A stretch of 64,000 nucleotides of DNA from Moniliophthora roreri (GCA_001466705.2 LATX02000221.1:186001-250000), one strand, 5' to 3'. Counted from the first letter of the stretch, positions 1 through 11,920 are shown. The notes: generated by a model from the sequence alone, not told the origin. Program-made: numbers and translations.

Positions 1-640
1 CACTATCACCAGAAACTCGATATTGGGAGCCTGTTGGAAAGGCTCAGTCGGATGACTGGCTCCTGGATGGAGGGTCGTTCTTCTGTGGCTGGGTACGTAA
101 CTAAGCTTAGGAGCACTGACTGCCTTCTTGATGGAGTGTGCACATGGTTCTTTGATAATTTGGGTACATAATGGCAGCATAATGGGGTCTTCACTGGTTG
201 CGCTGGTTGCGCTGGTGATCGGGTTCAAATAACAGAAGAGAAGTTGTGATGAATGACTTGCCTCACTTTCCGCAGCAAATGCATCAAACGGCACGTTTGA
301 TGGTCTTCCATGATGCTGGATGGAAAGGTTGGGATGTGTACGTTAATCAAACTTCGAACATAAACAATCTATAACAGTGTTTAAACTTTCTAATCATCTG
401 CCGCTCGGCATAGGCTCAGGAATAGAACGCTGAAAAAATGCCGCTGGCGGCTATGGGCGGCGAAGCGCAGATGAGCAGATGGAGATTTCACAGCTCGGAC
501 TTCACAAAAAAAGCCGGTTAACCCATTAAGCAACTTCATCCAATATTGGGCGCTCTTTCGCCCTGTCATAAACAGTTCTTCTATCGACGCTTGCCTTAGA
601 CGACTTCATTCCTGCTCACCACTAGCTTATCCATCTTACA

Positions 641-1403
641 ATGGCCGCAAACGAGAGCCCAACGTGAGTACTACGTTGATTTTCACGTTCCAACTACACG
701 ACTCAATCATTCAAGATGCCTTTTTTGCGGTATTTTGAAAGGTATGCAGATCTTTTGCTAAGGTACGGGTCCACCCTGACTGGAATTTGTAGGAACTGTT
801 CCCTGTCACAAGATCTACGAGACTGAACACAGGTCTAGCCGTCTTTGCTCGAACATCCCAGACTGATACCAACTGATTACCGCTGCATGTAGCTTTGCAT
901 TCCTCGACATCATGCCTACCACCGAAGGTCATACCCAAGTTATTCCTAAGTGTACGTTCCAACTTCCAATCTCTACACTTTCTAAAACTAGTTTTTTTCC
1001 CTGCTATTCAGACCATGCAGAAACTCTCGCGGATCTCCCAGATGAATATCTTAGAGATATCGGTCCCGTTGTGAGAAAGATTGCTCTCGCAACCGGTGTC
1101 GAGGCGTACAATATTGTCCAGGTGGGCATCCAATGACCTGTTTTTACTCATCTCATGCTGATATCCTCCAAGAATAATGGGAAACTGGCATTCCAGGTGA
1201 GCTGATCCTTGCAGACGCCAGTTGATTTAAACGTTTAACTTTGCAAATCTCTGCAGCACATCCCACATGTTCACTTCCACGTCATTCCCAAGCCCAACGA
1301 GACCGAGGGATTGGTTCTGACAGTGGGTCAGAACTGGCCGCAGAAGAAGGTCGATAACGATGTTTTGGCTGTTACTTGCGAGAAGATTAAGGGGCGCCTG
1401 TGA
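641..1403 (+). CDS. HIT-family (histidine triad) nucleotide hydrolase, copy 1
   Basis: The predicted product is a 142-residue protein of the HINT branch, which hydrolyses nucleoside phosphoramidates such as AMP-lysine and is usually cytosolic or nuclear. I read seven short exons separated by six GT-AG introns; the first is 641-663 and the stop is 1401-1403. The N-terminus has the zinc-type CLFC (C9, C12), then the segment ending TTEGHTQVIPK, and the C-terminal part has the catalytic triad motif HVHFHVIP (H98, H100, H102). The length fits the family. The start is chosen because the MAANES exon joins in phase to CLFCGILKG. An almost identical gene sits on the opposite strand at 11921-12683. Family assignment is firm; the exact substrate is not readable from sequence. 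Confidence 0.88.
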
Positions 1404-3118
1404 TGGCGGCGAACCAAGAAGCGTACAACGAACGAAATGAGGAACGGTGAAGTAAATGACCGGGCGGCTTGCGCAAGGTTTACTATTACGCCGACCTTTC
1501 CATGTATACGTAGTCTGTTTTCATGTCAATAAACCCAAGAAAATCTATTATATATTATATTGTTTCATGTCCATCATCGAATCTGGTTCAGAGCATGGGA
1601 GGCCCGAAATGCGATAAGAGATAGCTGTTATTCATTGCTACCTTGGTCACTTATTGTGGAGTATCAAAGTCAAGTCGTAAAAAGGTCTAGATTCGGGAGC
1701 GGCGTTTCGAGCTCAGTGAACTCGCGAATATCAATAAGGAACCCCCTTGCGTTGTCTGAGGCCCCCCGGAGGCCTGGTCGCTTCGGCAGCCGGCTCCTAT
1801 ACTAGCCATCTTGATGCGAAGACGCAGATGGATGATGTAGATGGAAGATGCGTTTGAAGGGCATGGTCCTACCTAGTATGCTCCACAAACAGCTGTAACA
1901 AAGCTGTATGCTGGTTTCAATGCAGAATCCAGATACTGTGACGCAACTGTACGGGAGAGATTCATCAGTCAAACAGCAACGGGAGAAATGATAGATGGAT
2001 ACAGTCCCCTCTCACAGGGCGGCCAACAGTGATATATGTATTCACAAGGATAACCTGAGCACAACGAAGTACAGGAACCCAAACGAAGGGGCCCGGGGAA
2101 TCACGGGGGAATCAAGGGGGAATCAAGGTTTGCAGGGCCTCGGTGATTGTTAGTCGTCGGCCGCTATTTCCGACGACCGTCATGATCACGGTCTTTCCAC
2201 GGTGCTAGGCATGGTCTTGGTGGGACTCGACTGTTCCTCCATCTTTCACGCTTTCATCATCTCAAGTTAGTCAATATCTCAAGTCAGTAGAGACCTCTTC
2301 CTCTCTGATTATGTTTCACATTGAAAGGCCAAAAAGATCATTCTTATGTTCATCTAGGACCATCGTGTTCACCTCACGGTTGACAGGTCTGACTCAATGA
2401 GGGGCAACTTCTACCATCCAAAGTTGAAAGGTTCTGCGCACATCAAACAAGTTTTCATAGCTGCATCATGATGACCGTCATTTCTCTCAAACATTCGACA
2501 AGTCAAACGGTGTTTTATCAAAATAGTCGCAGTGGGCCATCAGGGCCCGATGGCAAGTACGAGTTCGTTTTCTGGTGTTGTAGCTCTGCGGGAACTTTTT
2601 GTGGCTAACTGACGATGAGAGCGAAGCCAAACGACGAAATGAACCCAAACAAAACAGGAGGCGAATCCTCGTAAACCCGGTCTCGTAATCCAAAACTCTG
2701 ATGCACCAAAAAAAACCTTGTTGCAGCGGAAAGAGTCTTCGAATTCCTGATTTCTCGTCAATCCGCTGTTCTTCAGAGATTCTGACTTCTGTTTTGATTT
2801 TTTCCCATTTCAGGCCGTCTTTCTGAAGATATTTGGAATTCACCACATCTTGATGCGGGTAACGCATGAGCGCGGTTTCGCGAGAAGCCATGATGGTGCC
2901 AGTTCAAGTTACCGGCGTAAACTATGGCCAATAACGGTATCCTCCAGGCGTAGGTACCGATCTAATCAGTCTTTCGGTGACAATATGAATGGTAAACGGT
3001 AACGATCAAGGTCCGAGCGCGCTCGCCGCGCTCATGGGTTTCATCCGTCACACACTGGAATTTCGTCAAGTCACGTCTCCTTGCAGCCATACATATTTAA
3101 GGAGGTATAACTCTCAAG
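1404..3118. other. Non-coding part of arm 1 and P450 upstream region
   Basis: No gene is supportable here. The stretch holds the arm 1 flank, including a short GC-rich run at 2090-2130 where GGGGGAATCAAG is repeated, and the sequence upstream of the P450. An AT-rich ATATTTAA at about 3092-3099 lies some 20-27 nt before the P450 start codon and could serve as part of its core promoter. Confidence 0.5.
2528..2902. mobile_element. Arm-1-specific insertion of about 375 bp, possible small transposon
   Basis: On the reverse complement of arm 2, sequence matching 2428-2527 continues directly into sequence matching 2903 onward (shared CAAGTTACCGGC then TAAACTAT). Arm 1 has about 375 extra bases between these points, so they were gained in arm 1 or lost from arm 2. 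The ends look weakly inverted (TGGGCCATCAGGGC versus TGGCACCATCATGGC read inward), which suggests a degenerate MITE, but no clear target duplication is visible. An ORF across it on the minus strand has no recognisable domain. Confidence 0.35.
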
Positions 3119-5298
3119 ATGTACAGCAGCAGCATTATGTCTTCCAACTTATCGACACTCAGTGGAGGCTCTCCTCCCCCTCCAGATTCCCATGACTTGC
3201 AGGCCATTCTCCATTGGTGGGGGCCTATCCTGTTCGCGCTCTTTGTATTGGGATACTTTAACAGCACATTTACAAGGAAGAATGTCCCCAGAGGGCCAAT
3301 TGGCTTTCCAATCGTCGGTGAGTGCTCGCCAGGAGTGGCATCTTGGGTTCGCTCTCTAATATTTCCCTAGGATCCTTCCCCTTCATGACTCACTACCCTG
3401 AGCTCGCTCTTCATCGCTGGTATAAGAAGTATGGAGACATGTATTCGCTCCAGCTTGGGAATCAACTCTTTCTTGTCCTATCTGATCCTGGGGTCATAAA
3501 GGATTTGATGATCGCCAAAGGCGCAATCGTCTCTTCGAGGAAGGATATGTTTATCAAGGCTCAAACCATTTTCCAAGGACGAGCAATCACGGGTTCTCAA
3601 TATGGCGATAGATGGTCAGTGCGCTTAGCATCAACGATGAGGTTCGTCACTGAAGCCTCGAATGTAGGAGAAAGCACAGGCGTATCGCATACTCTTATAT
3701 TCAGCAGCGCTCAGTCGACGAGTTCACACCTATTCTCGAACGGGAATCCTTTGTGCTCGTCAAAACTCTTTACGAGGATAGCAAAGGTGGCCTCTTGCCT
3801 GTCAACCCCCAGGTAATTTAGTCGGCATTTCAAATAGCCTATCTAGACCACTGATTTTACCGACGCTTCTGCTCAGAGACATGCTGGGCGCTGTTTGTTA
3901 AACAATATGCTGGCCATTACGTTCGGCATCCGTACTGATGCACTCAGTGATCCCATGGTCAGCGAAGTCCTCCGAATTAGCAGGGAGTTCATGTGGGTCT
4001 TTTTCTATTCGAGGTAATCTCTTGTATTCATAGACACGTCCAGGAACTGCACGGGGCCTGTCTCCAATTTAGTGGACTTTGTGCCTTTTCTACAACGAAT
4101 TCCTACTCCAATGCAAAAGCGAGGCGCTCGCTTGCGAGAGGATACAATTAAACTCTATGGGGGTATGATCAAAGATATGGAAAGGCGACTCCAAGCAGGA
4201 GAAGATGTTCCCGATTGCCTTGCCAAAAAACTATTGGAGATTCGGGCTGAGGAGGAGCTTAATTTCCTAGACATAACAATGTTGACTGTGGCATTCATGA
4301 TTGCTGGAGTCGAGACGGTGCGTTGGCCAGCCGTTTTTGCGCTCCTCATTAGTAAACTTCTTTTTAAGCCTGCGGGACTGATTCAGTGGTTCGCGGCTCA
4401 CATTAGTCGCCACCCAGAAATTCAGAAGAAAGCTCACGAAGAGCTGGACAGGGTCGTCGGACGCGATAGACTACCGACCCATCACGACCAGGCTCAGTTG
4501 CATTTCTGTCGCGCAATCATCAAGGAGGTACGTCTGAAAAATTCATGCAACGAATACTCTGAGTGTACAACCCGTCATAGGTGCAAAGGCAAGTTTCTAC
4601 ATTCCTAAAGTAAGCTTCCAAGCAAATTGATCAGGTTCGAGTAGGTATCATAATCCCTTCTGGCTGGGCACTCCCCATGCAGTTACGGAAGATTTCACCT
4701 ACCGTGGCTATTCCATACCAAAGGACACGGTCGTCATTTGCAATACCTATAGTCTGCACTTCAACGAGCAGCGTTATCCGGACCCTTACGCCTTCAATGT
4801 CAGTCCCTGACCCGGTATCAACTGATCCGGACTGATGAAAGCTTTTTTTGCAGCCCGACCGCTACGTTGACGATATGTTGAATTCGGCAGAGAGCGCCAA
4901 TCTCAGCGACCCTTACAAAAGGGACCATTGGATGTTTGTAAGTTACATCATTACAAATCTGCCTCTCCCTTTATCCATTTTATTGACTTTCACGTCTTTT
5001 CCCGGTCGTCTAGGGAGTCGGGTAAGTCGTACAAACGTGGCTCAGCTCTCCCACTGATCCCTTTTTTGGCTCCTCTAGGCGCCGAATCTGTATCGGGATG
5101 CTCCTTGCAGATCGTGAACTCTTTCTTGCTATGAGCCGAATGCTATGGGCGTTCAATATGGCGGAGATTCCTGAGGAACCGATTGACCTCAAAGAGTACG
5201 ATGGACTATCTGGAAGGTCTCCCGTGCCTTACCGAATCTCGCTCCAGCCTCGACATGAGGGTGTTGCGCAGGTTCTTGGTGAGATGGATGTGCTTTAG
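3119..5298 (+). CDS. Cytochrome P450 monooxygenase
   Basis: This is a membrane-anchored microsomal P450 with about ten introns. In order it shows an N-terminal hydrophobic anchor (about residues 30-47), the proline-rich hinge PRGPIGFPIVG, the C-helix WRKHR, the I-helix AGVET (in place of the usual AGxDT), the K-helix ExxR as EVQR, the PDRY segment, and the haem loop FGVGRRICIG with the cysteine ligand. Two junctions matter: EVQR needs a GC-AG intron (AG|GCAAGT at about 4588), and the haem loop needs an 8-nt micro-exon GGAGTCGG at 5013-5020. With these the frame is open to TAG at 5296-5298. Substrate is unknown; in mushrooms such genes act in secondary metabolism or detoxification. It lies in the centre of the inverted duplication. 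Confidence 0.85.
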
Positions 5299-5619
5299 GC
5301 GAGGCCTTGAAGGCCATCTCGACAACGTGCTAAGAGGTATGAGCACACTCTTGTCAATGGTCCACCACACAGGTGTAATGGATATCGTTACTTAGACTGG
5401 TCAACCTCAGCATCCTTTCGAGCGAAGAGGAAACAGACGGATTTTTCGGTGATACTCTCCTTTCTTTCCAAGCTCTCCTTCTCCTTCTCCATACTGGACT
5501 CGTGGTAAAAAAAACCTATAAGTAACTACGTAGTATTGTTTCCTGTGTCAGCCAACTTACTCTCTTGTAATCGTATTCATCGAGTATTCTGCCTTTGCTA
5601 TAAGTAAGGTGTCTCTGAG
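5299..5619. other. Intergenic gap after the P450
   Basis: I see no coding motif here. The stretch is the P450 3' region, with a short poly-A run (GTAAAAAAAACC near 5505), leading into the helicase relic. Confidence 0.5.
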
Positions 5620-6660
5620 TTCCAGGTAGTAGGCACACTGCGTCAGTATTTGGGGTCGATCATTCCGCCGAGCCTATTTGACGGTTTGAAACCTTCTTAC
5701 ATTATTCCCGACACCATACCTTTCTACGTTGCCTCTACAACGCTTCCTTCTCATTTACTCCAGGACGTTGAGAAAATTCTTCGTTTACGCCTCAATATAC
5801 CCGTTCCTATATACGCTCCGATGATCGTCTCTACCATTACTCTTGCTGCGGAGGAAATGCAGCACTCCATTTCCTCGTATCGAGATCTTGCATTCCTCAT
5901 TCCCGACAACTATCAGGCTAGCGAAACCCCTCCTCCCAAGTTTCTTGTCTTCTTCGACAACATAAAGGCAACCGAGGGCGCCACCAGGTTCCTTCAAACA
6001 CGACTTTCACCTCAGCATTCCGACAAAGTGAAATGGTTCCACGCTACGATGACTCCAGCATACCGCGAGAATACCTTTGACAACTTTAGAAAGGGCAAGC
6101 TATTCGAGCTCATAGTAACAGATGCTTTTGGCATGGTGAGTAACTAAATTTTATTCATACTTTTCAATCTCACCAGTATCTCTCTGTCACAGGATCTTGA
6201 TTTGCCGAATGTCGAAATTGTAGTGCAGTATCGGATGATATCTGATGCGTGTCCACTTTGACAGCGATTTGGTCGGGCAGCACGGGGAACGGGAATCAGA
6301 GCAGTTGTTGTGTTACTACATGACAGTGAACTTGCCGACGCCGAACGAGGTGCTGCAGAGGAGCGGGCAGGGAAGCGGAGAGAATCAGACATTGCAGCCT
6401 CTCTGGTCTCGAAACGCAAAGCAGGCACTAGCGACCTTTCCCAGTCACCACGGAAGCGAGCAGCCCCAGCCTCATTGACAACTCACTCACACCCAGGCCA
6501 GCTATCCTCCTCAAAACTGTCAGCATCATCCCTTCCCCCAACACTTTCTCGTAAACGAAAACCTCCTGAACACCGCTCGAGCCCCGAGAACTCACCTTGA
6601 AAAGGTTCAAACGTTCCCAAATCATTTCAGAAAACCACCCGCAGCACATGCCCATCAAGC
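5620..6660 (+). pseudogene. Truncated RecQ-like ATP-dependent helicase relic
   Basis: Only the second half of a mushroom-type RecQ-like superfamily 2 helicase is present. Reading along: a motif III-like ASTTLPS, the segment FLVFFDNIKATEGATRFLQ, then KWFHATMTPAYRENTFDNF, TDAFGM and, after an intron at about 6135-6192, DLPNVEIVVQYR, followed by the motif VI region QRFGRAARGTG at about 6263-6296. No motif I (Walker A) or DEAH-like motif II was found upstream, so it cannot be an active enzyme. A TGA at about 6260 stands just before QRFGRAARG, where relatives usually have Trp (TGG to TGA). A low-complexity serine/lysine tail follows to about 6600. Such helicases are highly multiplied in mushroom genomes and commonly decay. 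Confidence 0.75.
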
Positions 6661-7566
6661 ACAGGTTGTATCAGCGGGGTGAATCCCAGCGTGAAGCAGC
6701 GTACAACGTAACCGGGAACGCTCGCTCACCAATTAAAGGCAACCGTGCTACTAAACTGTGTACGTTACCCGCTGTAGCAGATGACTTTGTGAATGCCCCG
6801 TCTCGGGAAGCCAAGAAGGTATACTGATTTCTGATTTCCTTTCTACAGCATTCTCATGTCATTTTCAGCTTCCTCAAATCACCGAACGTGCGACCGAACT
6901 AAAGAAAGGTTATTCCCGCCGTGCGCCACAGCAGACGCACACGTGTTACGATATCTGTCAACCCGCTGCATTCACCCTCTTACCAACCTCCCGAGTCATC
7001 ACAACCCCCGGCGCAGCAGAAGACATCTCCCAGCTCCAAGTCTATTTACAATCTACTAAAGGGGAAGAGGCAGGAAACGCGCTCAACTTGTGCTATACAG
7101 GGTCATCGAGGTACGTCCATTCTTTTTTTTCACATTGAACGGGATGATCGTGTTTGATTCAATTAGCTACTACGTATATACATGATACACCACGATAAAT
7201 TGGCCGCTCTTTAACGTCAACGGTAGCCCAGAAGGCATCTTAATGGTGCGAGACGAGCTGGTGCGTCCTTGCCCTAACTCCGTACAGGAATGATATTGCC
7301 TGGCGAGCTCGAGTTGGCTCGTCGCGGGATGGGCGGTCCGATTATATACTGCCAGCCGTCATATGAAGAGTTTGCTGGGATTAGGTCGTGTTGTAAACGG
7401 CCGTCGGTTACTCTTCATACGACTCCGCACACGCGCGCGGTGGGTAGGAGCTTGGTACAAGACCCATCTTAGTACGGTGACTATCCGATAGCCGAGTAGT
7501 GCATAGTTTCCTCTTCAGGACATAACTTAGAACAGTACAACAGATTGTAGACAAAGACAAGAATCA
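6661..7566. other. Unassigned region between helicase relic and membrane protein gene
   Basis: Short open frames occur but none shows a domain or plausible splice series. A fragment near 7080-7280 reads in pieces like coding sequence but is broken by stops. It may be further helicase debris or an unrelated relic. Confidence 0.4.
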
Positions 7567-8972
7567 TCAAACAGCAGCCTGAACGCCTATCTTCTCGAGT
7601 GATCCTATATCATGATGGTATTCACCATCATCTGTTGTGCCTTGACTCGCGAAGGTAGACTTTGTTGGGCGACGACCCTTGTGAGCCTTGGAAGCAGGGA
7701 GCTCCACCTGATCTCCTGCCCTGGTTTGGAATTGCATATCGGAAAGTTCGGCGGACGTCGCATAGGCCGTTCCCCACACGGCACTTTTACGACTTCCCGA
7801 CATACCAACCATGACAATGATGATCATGGGAGCCATGGCCTAGAACCAGGTATCAGTATTCGCTCGGAACGAGAGAGTGGCAACGAGAGACAACATACCA
7901 CTATCTGTACAATTGTATCCGAAATGAAATAAATCCCAGGGAACTTTTCGACATAGAAAGCCAGCTGGATGATCTGGACGACAGCCGCTAACGATGCACT
8001 TTCCACCACGATGACAATGATACGCCAATATGGCTTCATATACTCGGGCATTGTTTTGCGTATATCTTTCGTGACATACCAAATCCTCGAGGCGATGAGA
8101 ATTGTCGTGGAGACGTTCATGGCGAGCGATAAAGAAAATTGAGAGGTGGCCCAGCTAGAAATCCTCGCAAGGAATATGGTTTGACCTGGTTGAACGAATG
8201 TCTCGTATGTACCTGTCTGCAACGGGAGTTAGAGGACCTTGGGAGGGCGACAAGAATAAAACTGACGACTATTCCACAAACTGGCAGGACGTTTTAGACA
8301 GAGCAGAGCCGATGATATTGAGACAACGTACCGAAGGTGCCAATGCACAGGAACACGGGAATGAAAGTGATCATTAAATTCCTTTGCCAGATGAGATATA
8401 CCCTCCAGGTCTACAGTGTGGCAGATAAGTATACGATGGAGCATGATTCGCTCCAATCTCACCAGAAGCATGTCCGAGAAAAGGTTCTGTCGCAATGTCA
8501 GCAATTCAGTTGGACTACCATGATGGCTCAAGAACTGACCACAAGGACGAGAAGGAACTGCTTGGCAACGTTTCCGGGTTCGGTGAGATCCAACAAGTAT
8601 TTAATAGTTGCAGACTTCGACGGTGGTTGAATGTAACCCTCGACAAGTCGGGACACATTGATGGCTATATGAGCGGTCGCAGACATGAACCTGAAGTTTG
8701 ATGAGCCCTAGACCGTCAAGGCAAAGGTAAAATCCATCCACGAACAGAAGAGTTGATAGTGTAACGAGAACGGTCGTGGACTTTGCTGTATCCGATGTCG
8801 ATCTTTTCACAAGCGTATAAACGCAAAGGAAGTAGACGGCGACATTGAAGCCTATTAGAAGAACATCATAAGTATCATACCGCAATCCAGCTGTAACCGA
8901 CTCGCCATATACTAGCAATTCCAGCAAGATTGAAGAAAGAACTGAAACCACTGGGGATATACTTGCCACCAT
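7567..8972 (-). CDS. Fungal multi-pass (about seven-helix) membrane protein, function unknown
   Basis: The gene is read on the minus strand in about five or six exons starting at the ATG at 8972. The first exon gives a hydrophobic segment, then RYDTYDVLLIGFNVAVYF and STTVLVTLSTLLFVDGFYL. Later exons give YLIWQRNLMITFIPVFLCIG, then NVSTTILIASRIWYV and RIIVIVVESASLAAVVQII, and the last encodes APMIIIVMVGM followed by a polar cytoplasmic tail ending at 7567. The pattern of aromatic-rich helices with an N-x3-T-x-LIA-x-RIW helix and an ES-containing helix matches a large Agaricomycete family of about 330-residue seven-helix proteins without assigned function. Exon borders between 8230 and 8710 are the least certain. 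Confidence 0.7.
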
Positions 8973-9464
8973 GATCGATGCAGAAGGGAGGAACAGACGT
9001 TATGCCTGAGCGGGGAAAGGGCGAGAGACTGAGTCTGTTGCAGTGAATTGACTTTGGCCCGACTTCATATATATTTATCGTGCTTCTGAACCCAAGATTA
9101 ATGGGGTAGGCCGAACCTTGTCCGTCATCAAACGAGGGCGAGTTCTCGATTGGTACGTTATCCCGTGTTCCTGTATTTCCTCGTTGTGATTTTAATGTTA
9201 CCCATGCTGGCCAACTTGTGAGAAAGGACTGTACACATTGAAATTGCTCGTTGACTGATGATGAATCTCTCCTAGACAGTTTCCATGTGGTCTTTGCTTG
9301 GAAATAGCTATTTGTGGAATATAGGGCAAGTCACATTGCGCATCTTCCATCTTCCGGTTGACTTTGCATCAAAATACCTAGACAAGCTTAGTCAAAGCCT
9401 TGAAAAGCGTAAGAATGCGAGCAATGATTTCCTTTTGACGAACCGGTAGCCCCTTTTTGACCCA
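8973..9464. other. Upstream region of the membrane protein gene, inner edge of the duplication centre
   Basis: No coding signal is seen. An AT-rich TATATATTTATCG at about 9066-9078 lies some 95-105 nt upstream of the minus-strand start at 8972 and may belong to its promoter. Confidence 0.4.
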
Positions 9465-9839
9465 CATAGGTGATAGTTTATGCCGGTAACTTGAGCTAGA
9501 CTGTCGTGAAAAGACTGCGGACATGCCGAATCCTCGAGAGAAAATGAGGGGCCATCATGTGCAGCTATGAATACTTGTTTGGTGTGCGCGCAGAACCTCA
9601 ACTTTGACAGTAGAAGTTGCCCCTCATTTAGACCTGTCAGATCAAGTTAGGATGATCTTTCTGACCTTTCAACGTGGAACACTCATCACAGAGAAAGAGG
9701 TCCTAGATGATGATGATCATCATCATTACTAACCGTGCCTTGCACCGTGGAAAACCCGTGATCATGACGGTCGTCGGAAATAGCGGGCGACGTTGGGGCG
9801 ACGCCTAACAATCACCGAGGGCGCTGCAAACCTTAATTA

Positions 9840-10731
9840 GAGCATATTCGCAACGTGTTTACGGTTGCCCAGCAGGCTCAGCTTTAACTTTCAACTTTGC
9901 AATCTTCGCCTTGCAATAGAAGCTTGATCCCCGTCGATGCCCAATTGAATTGAATTGAATTACTAGCTAACCCGCTGAAGCTGTCCTAGGCCCCATCCAA
10001 CGGTGTCGTCGTTCCAGGTGTCACAGCGGATGTAAGTAATTCAAGTTATTACACGAAACTCGTTATTTTTCCCTCGCAAACTTGCACGCTTGTGTGGGCT
10101 AGCGTGAGAATTGATTTGCGTTGATGCGTATTGCGCGGCGGCGAGGCTCGTTTGAAAGGCGATCCTGCGATAGAGTTCAGTTGGTTGGTGGAATTGCGGG
10201 TCGGTATCAAAGTACTTACAGCTATTCTAGAAAATTGTAGGCCGGATTTTTTCACGCCGCCCTCAGAATTTTTGTTTAGGTCCCGTCAGATCGGTGGTGT
10301 CCTCAGCGCATTCTCAAACATCGGCTGGAAAATGAGCACCTCCTTTCGAGCTATCACCCTGCCACTCAGCTCTTGTCGTCTGACACTAGAATCAACCAAC
10401 GAGGGCACTAGCTGGGGTGAAGGTTTAGTGACATCATTGGCGTTCGGAGTTTTCCGAGTAATACTAATCGACCGTAGCCTCGGGCGGCGGCGTGAAAAAA
10501 TAGCTGGTTACATGTACCGCGCTGTGCCTCTGTTGTGTTCCATCATGTCCCCTCCACTGAATAACAAACTTTCTCTTCCAAATCACCCTGTTTACACGTA
10601 TCAACCGGCACAGTAGTATGTCTATACGCTGAGGTGTACAGTAGAAGCAGTTGCAAAGGTAAAGTAATATGTCACGGATTTGCTAGCCGAGCAGATGCTC
10701 GGATCTTCCCGAAATCGCCAAAAATATGCTC
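9840..10731. mobile_element. 892 bp non-autonomous TIR element (MITE-like, TA target site)
   Basis: The left end reads TAGAGCATATT from 9838 and the right end AATATGCTCTA to 10733, a perfect inverted match. Taking the outer TA on each side as the target duplication leaves inverted ends GAGCATATT/AATATGCTC around 892 bp. Arm 1 of the inverted duplication lacks this sequence at the matching place (about 2080-2110). A TA duplication with short inverted ends suggests a Tc1/mariner-type element; the 161-codon plus-strand ORF at 10131-10616 has no transposase motif, so it would be non-autonomous. A short AATTG repeat occurs near 9943-9960. Confidence 0.6.
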
Positions 10732-10949
10732 TATTCGTCGTTGTGGGTTCCTGTACTTCGTTGTGCTATTCATGTGAATATATCACTGTGTTGACCGCCT
10801 TGTGAGAAGGGTATACATCTATCATCCATCCCGTTGCTGTTTTGACTGATGAATCTCTCCTGTACAGTTCCATCACATTATTATCTGGATTCTGCATTGG
10901 AACCAGCCTACGGCTTTGTTACGGCTATTTGTGCGCCCTTCAAACGCAT

Positions 10950-11920
10950 CTTCCATCTACATCTTCCATCTACGTTAGTGCTGGGCATCGTATTGATTGG
11001 TTTGATACAGTACCTGTATGATACCTGTATGATACGCTCCATACAAGGACCATCAAACGGTATCGAACTGCGGCGGGCGCTTAAACATACCGTATCATAC
11101 CAAGACCACAAACTGCTCCGCAAGCACTAAAAATGGCTATGGGAGCTAGCCAGCCTCAGACAACGCAAGAGGTTTCTTGTTCCGAGTCCGAGTTTACGAA
11201 GATTCGTCTTTATCTGCCGATTTTTTTTCTTATGCGGAAGGCATAACCGTTGTCGTCTGATAGATGTCGATAGATGTAAGATGAAGGAAACGGTTGTTTA
11301 CTAAAATTGATTTCTGAAGTCGAGGGTTCGTCGCGACAGACAACAAACAGACAATGCTCGGGTAATCATCTCAACAATTTCATTCCATGTCAGTTCTTTT
11401 CGGGGCGGAAAACTGCTTCGGCGGCCGTGTTGTAAGCTTCAAGCTTCAAGCAGTGCCAGATCGTTTTGTGTGGCTCATTCAGCGCACGTCCAGCTTCGCT
11501 CTCATTATGGTACCCAAGTTTCCGCAGAACCACAACGCCAGAAACGGACTCGTAATCACCATCGGACCCTGATGGCTCACTGGGGCAAATTGATATTCGC
11601 GAGTTCTCTGAGCTCGAAACGCCGCTCCCGAATCTAGACTTTTTATGACCTGACCTTGATACTCCAAAATAAGTGACCAAGGTAGCAATTAATAATAGCT
11701 ATCTCTTATCGCGTTTCGGGCCTCCCATCCTCTGAACCAGATTCGATGATGGACATGAAACAACATAACATATAATAGATTTTCTTGGGTTTGTCGACTT
11801 GAAAACAGACTATGTATATACGTGGAAAGGTCGGCGTAATAATAAACCTTGCGCAAGCTGCCCGGTCATTACTTCACCGTTCCTCATTTCGTTCATTGTA
11901 CGCTTCTTGGTTCGCCGCCA
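10950..11920. other. Non-coding flank of arm 2
   Basis: This stretch pairs in parts with 1440-1900 of arm 1 (for example 11580-11765 with 1560-1740). It includes a local repeat of CATCTTCCATCTAC near 10950-10978 and of GATAGATGTC near 11260. No gene is supportable. Confidence 0.5.

Larger units (their letters stand above)
1..2930 (+). repeat. Arm 1 of a large inverted duplication
   Basis: This segment is the imperfect reverse complement of about 9465-13400. Landmarks pair in mirror order: 1-360 with about 13000-13340, the HIT gene 641-1403 with 11921-12683, 1560-1740 with 11580-11765, 1900-2080 with 10745-10900, 2110-2210 with 9730-9835, 2400-2525 with 9490-9620, and a short block at about 2903-2925 with about 9470-9490. 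The left end may lie outside the window, since similarity is still present at base 1. Identity is high in and around the HIT gene and lower in the flanks. Each arm also has sequence the other lacks. Confidence 0.85.

Noticed and set aside
711..962. Minus-strand ORF shared by both arms opposite the HIT gene
   Set aside because: Conserved only because it is antisense to HIT exons and near-identical introns; no independent evidence of coding.
2487..2891. 134-codon minus-strand ORF next to the P450
   Set aside because: Lies across the arm-1 insertion, no domain, probably chance.
9700..9730. Perfect 20 bp palindrome ATGATGATGATCATCATCAT as an operator or origin
   Set aside because: Simple trinucleotide repeat meeting its complement; likely chance or slippage.
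10131..10616. 161-codon plus-strand ORF inside the 892 bp TIR element
   Set aside because: No transposase or other motif; composition is not protein-like and no splice partners.
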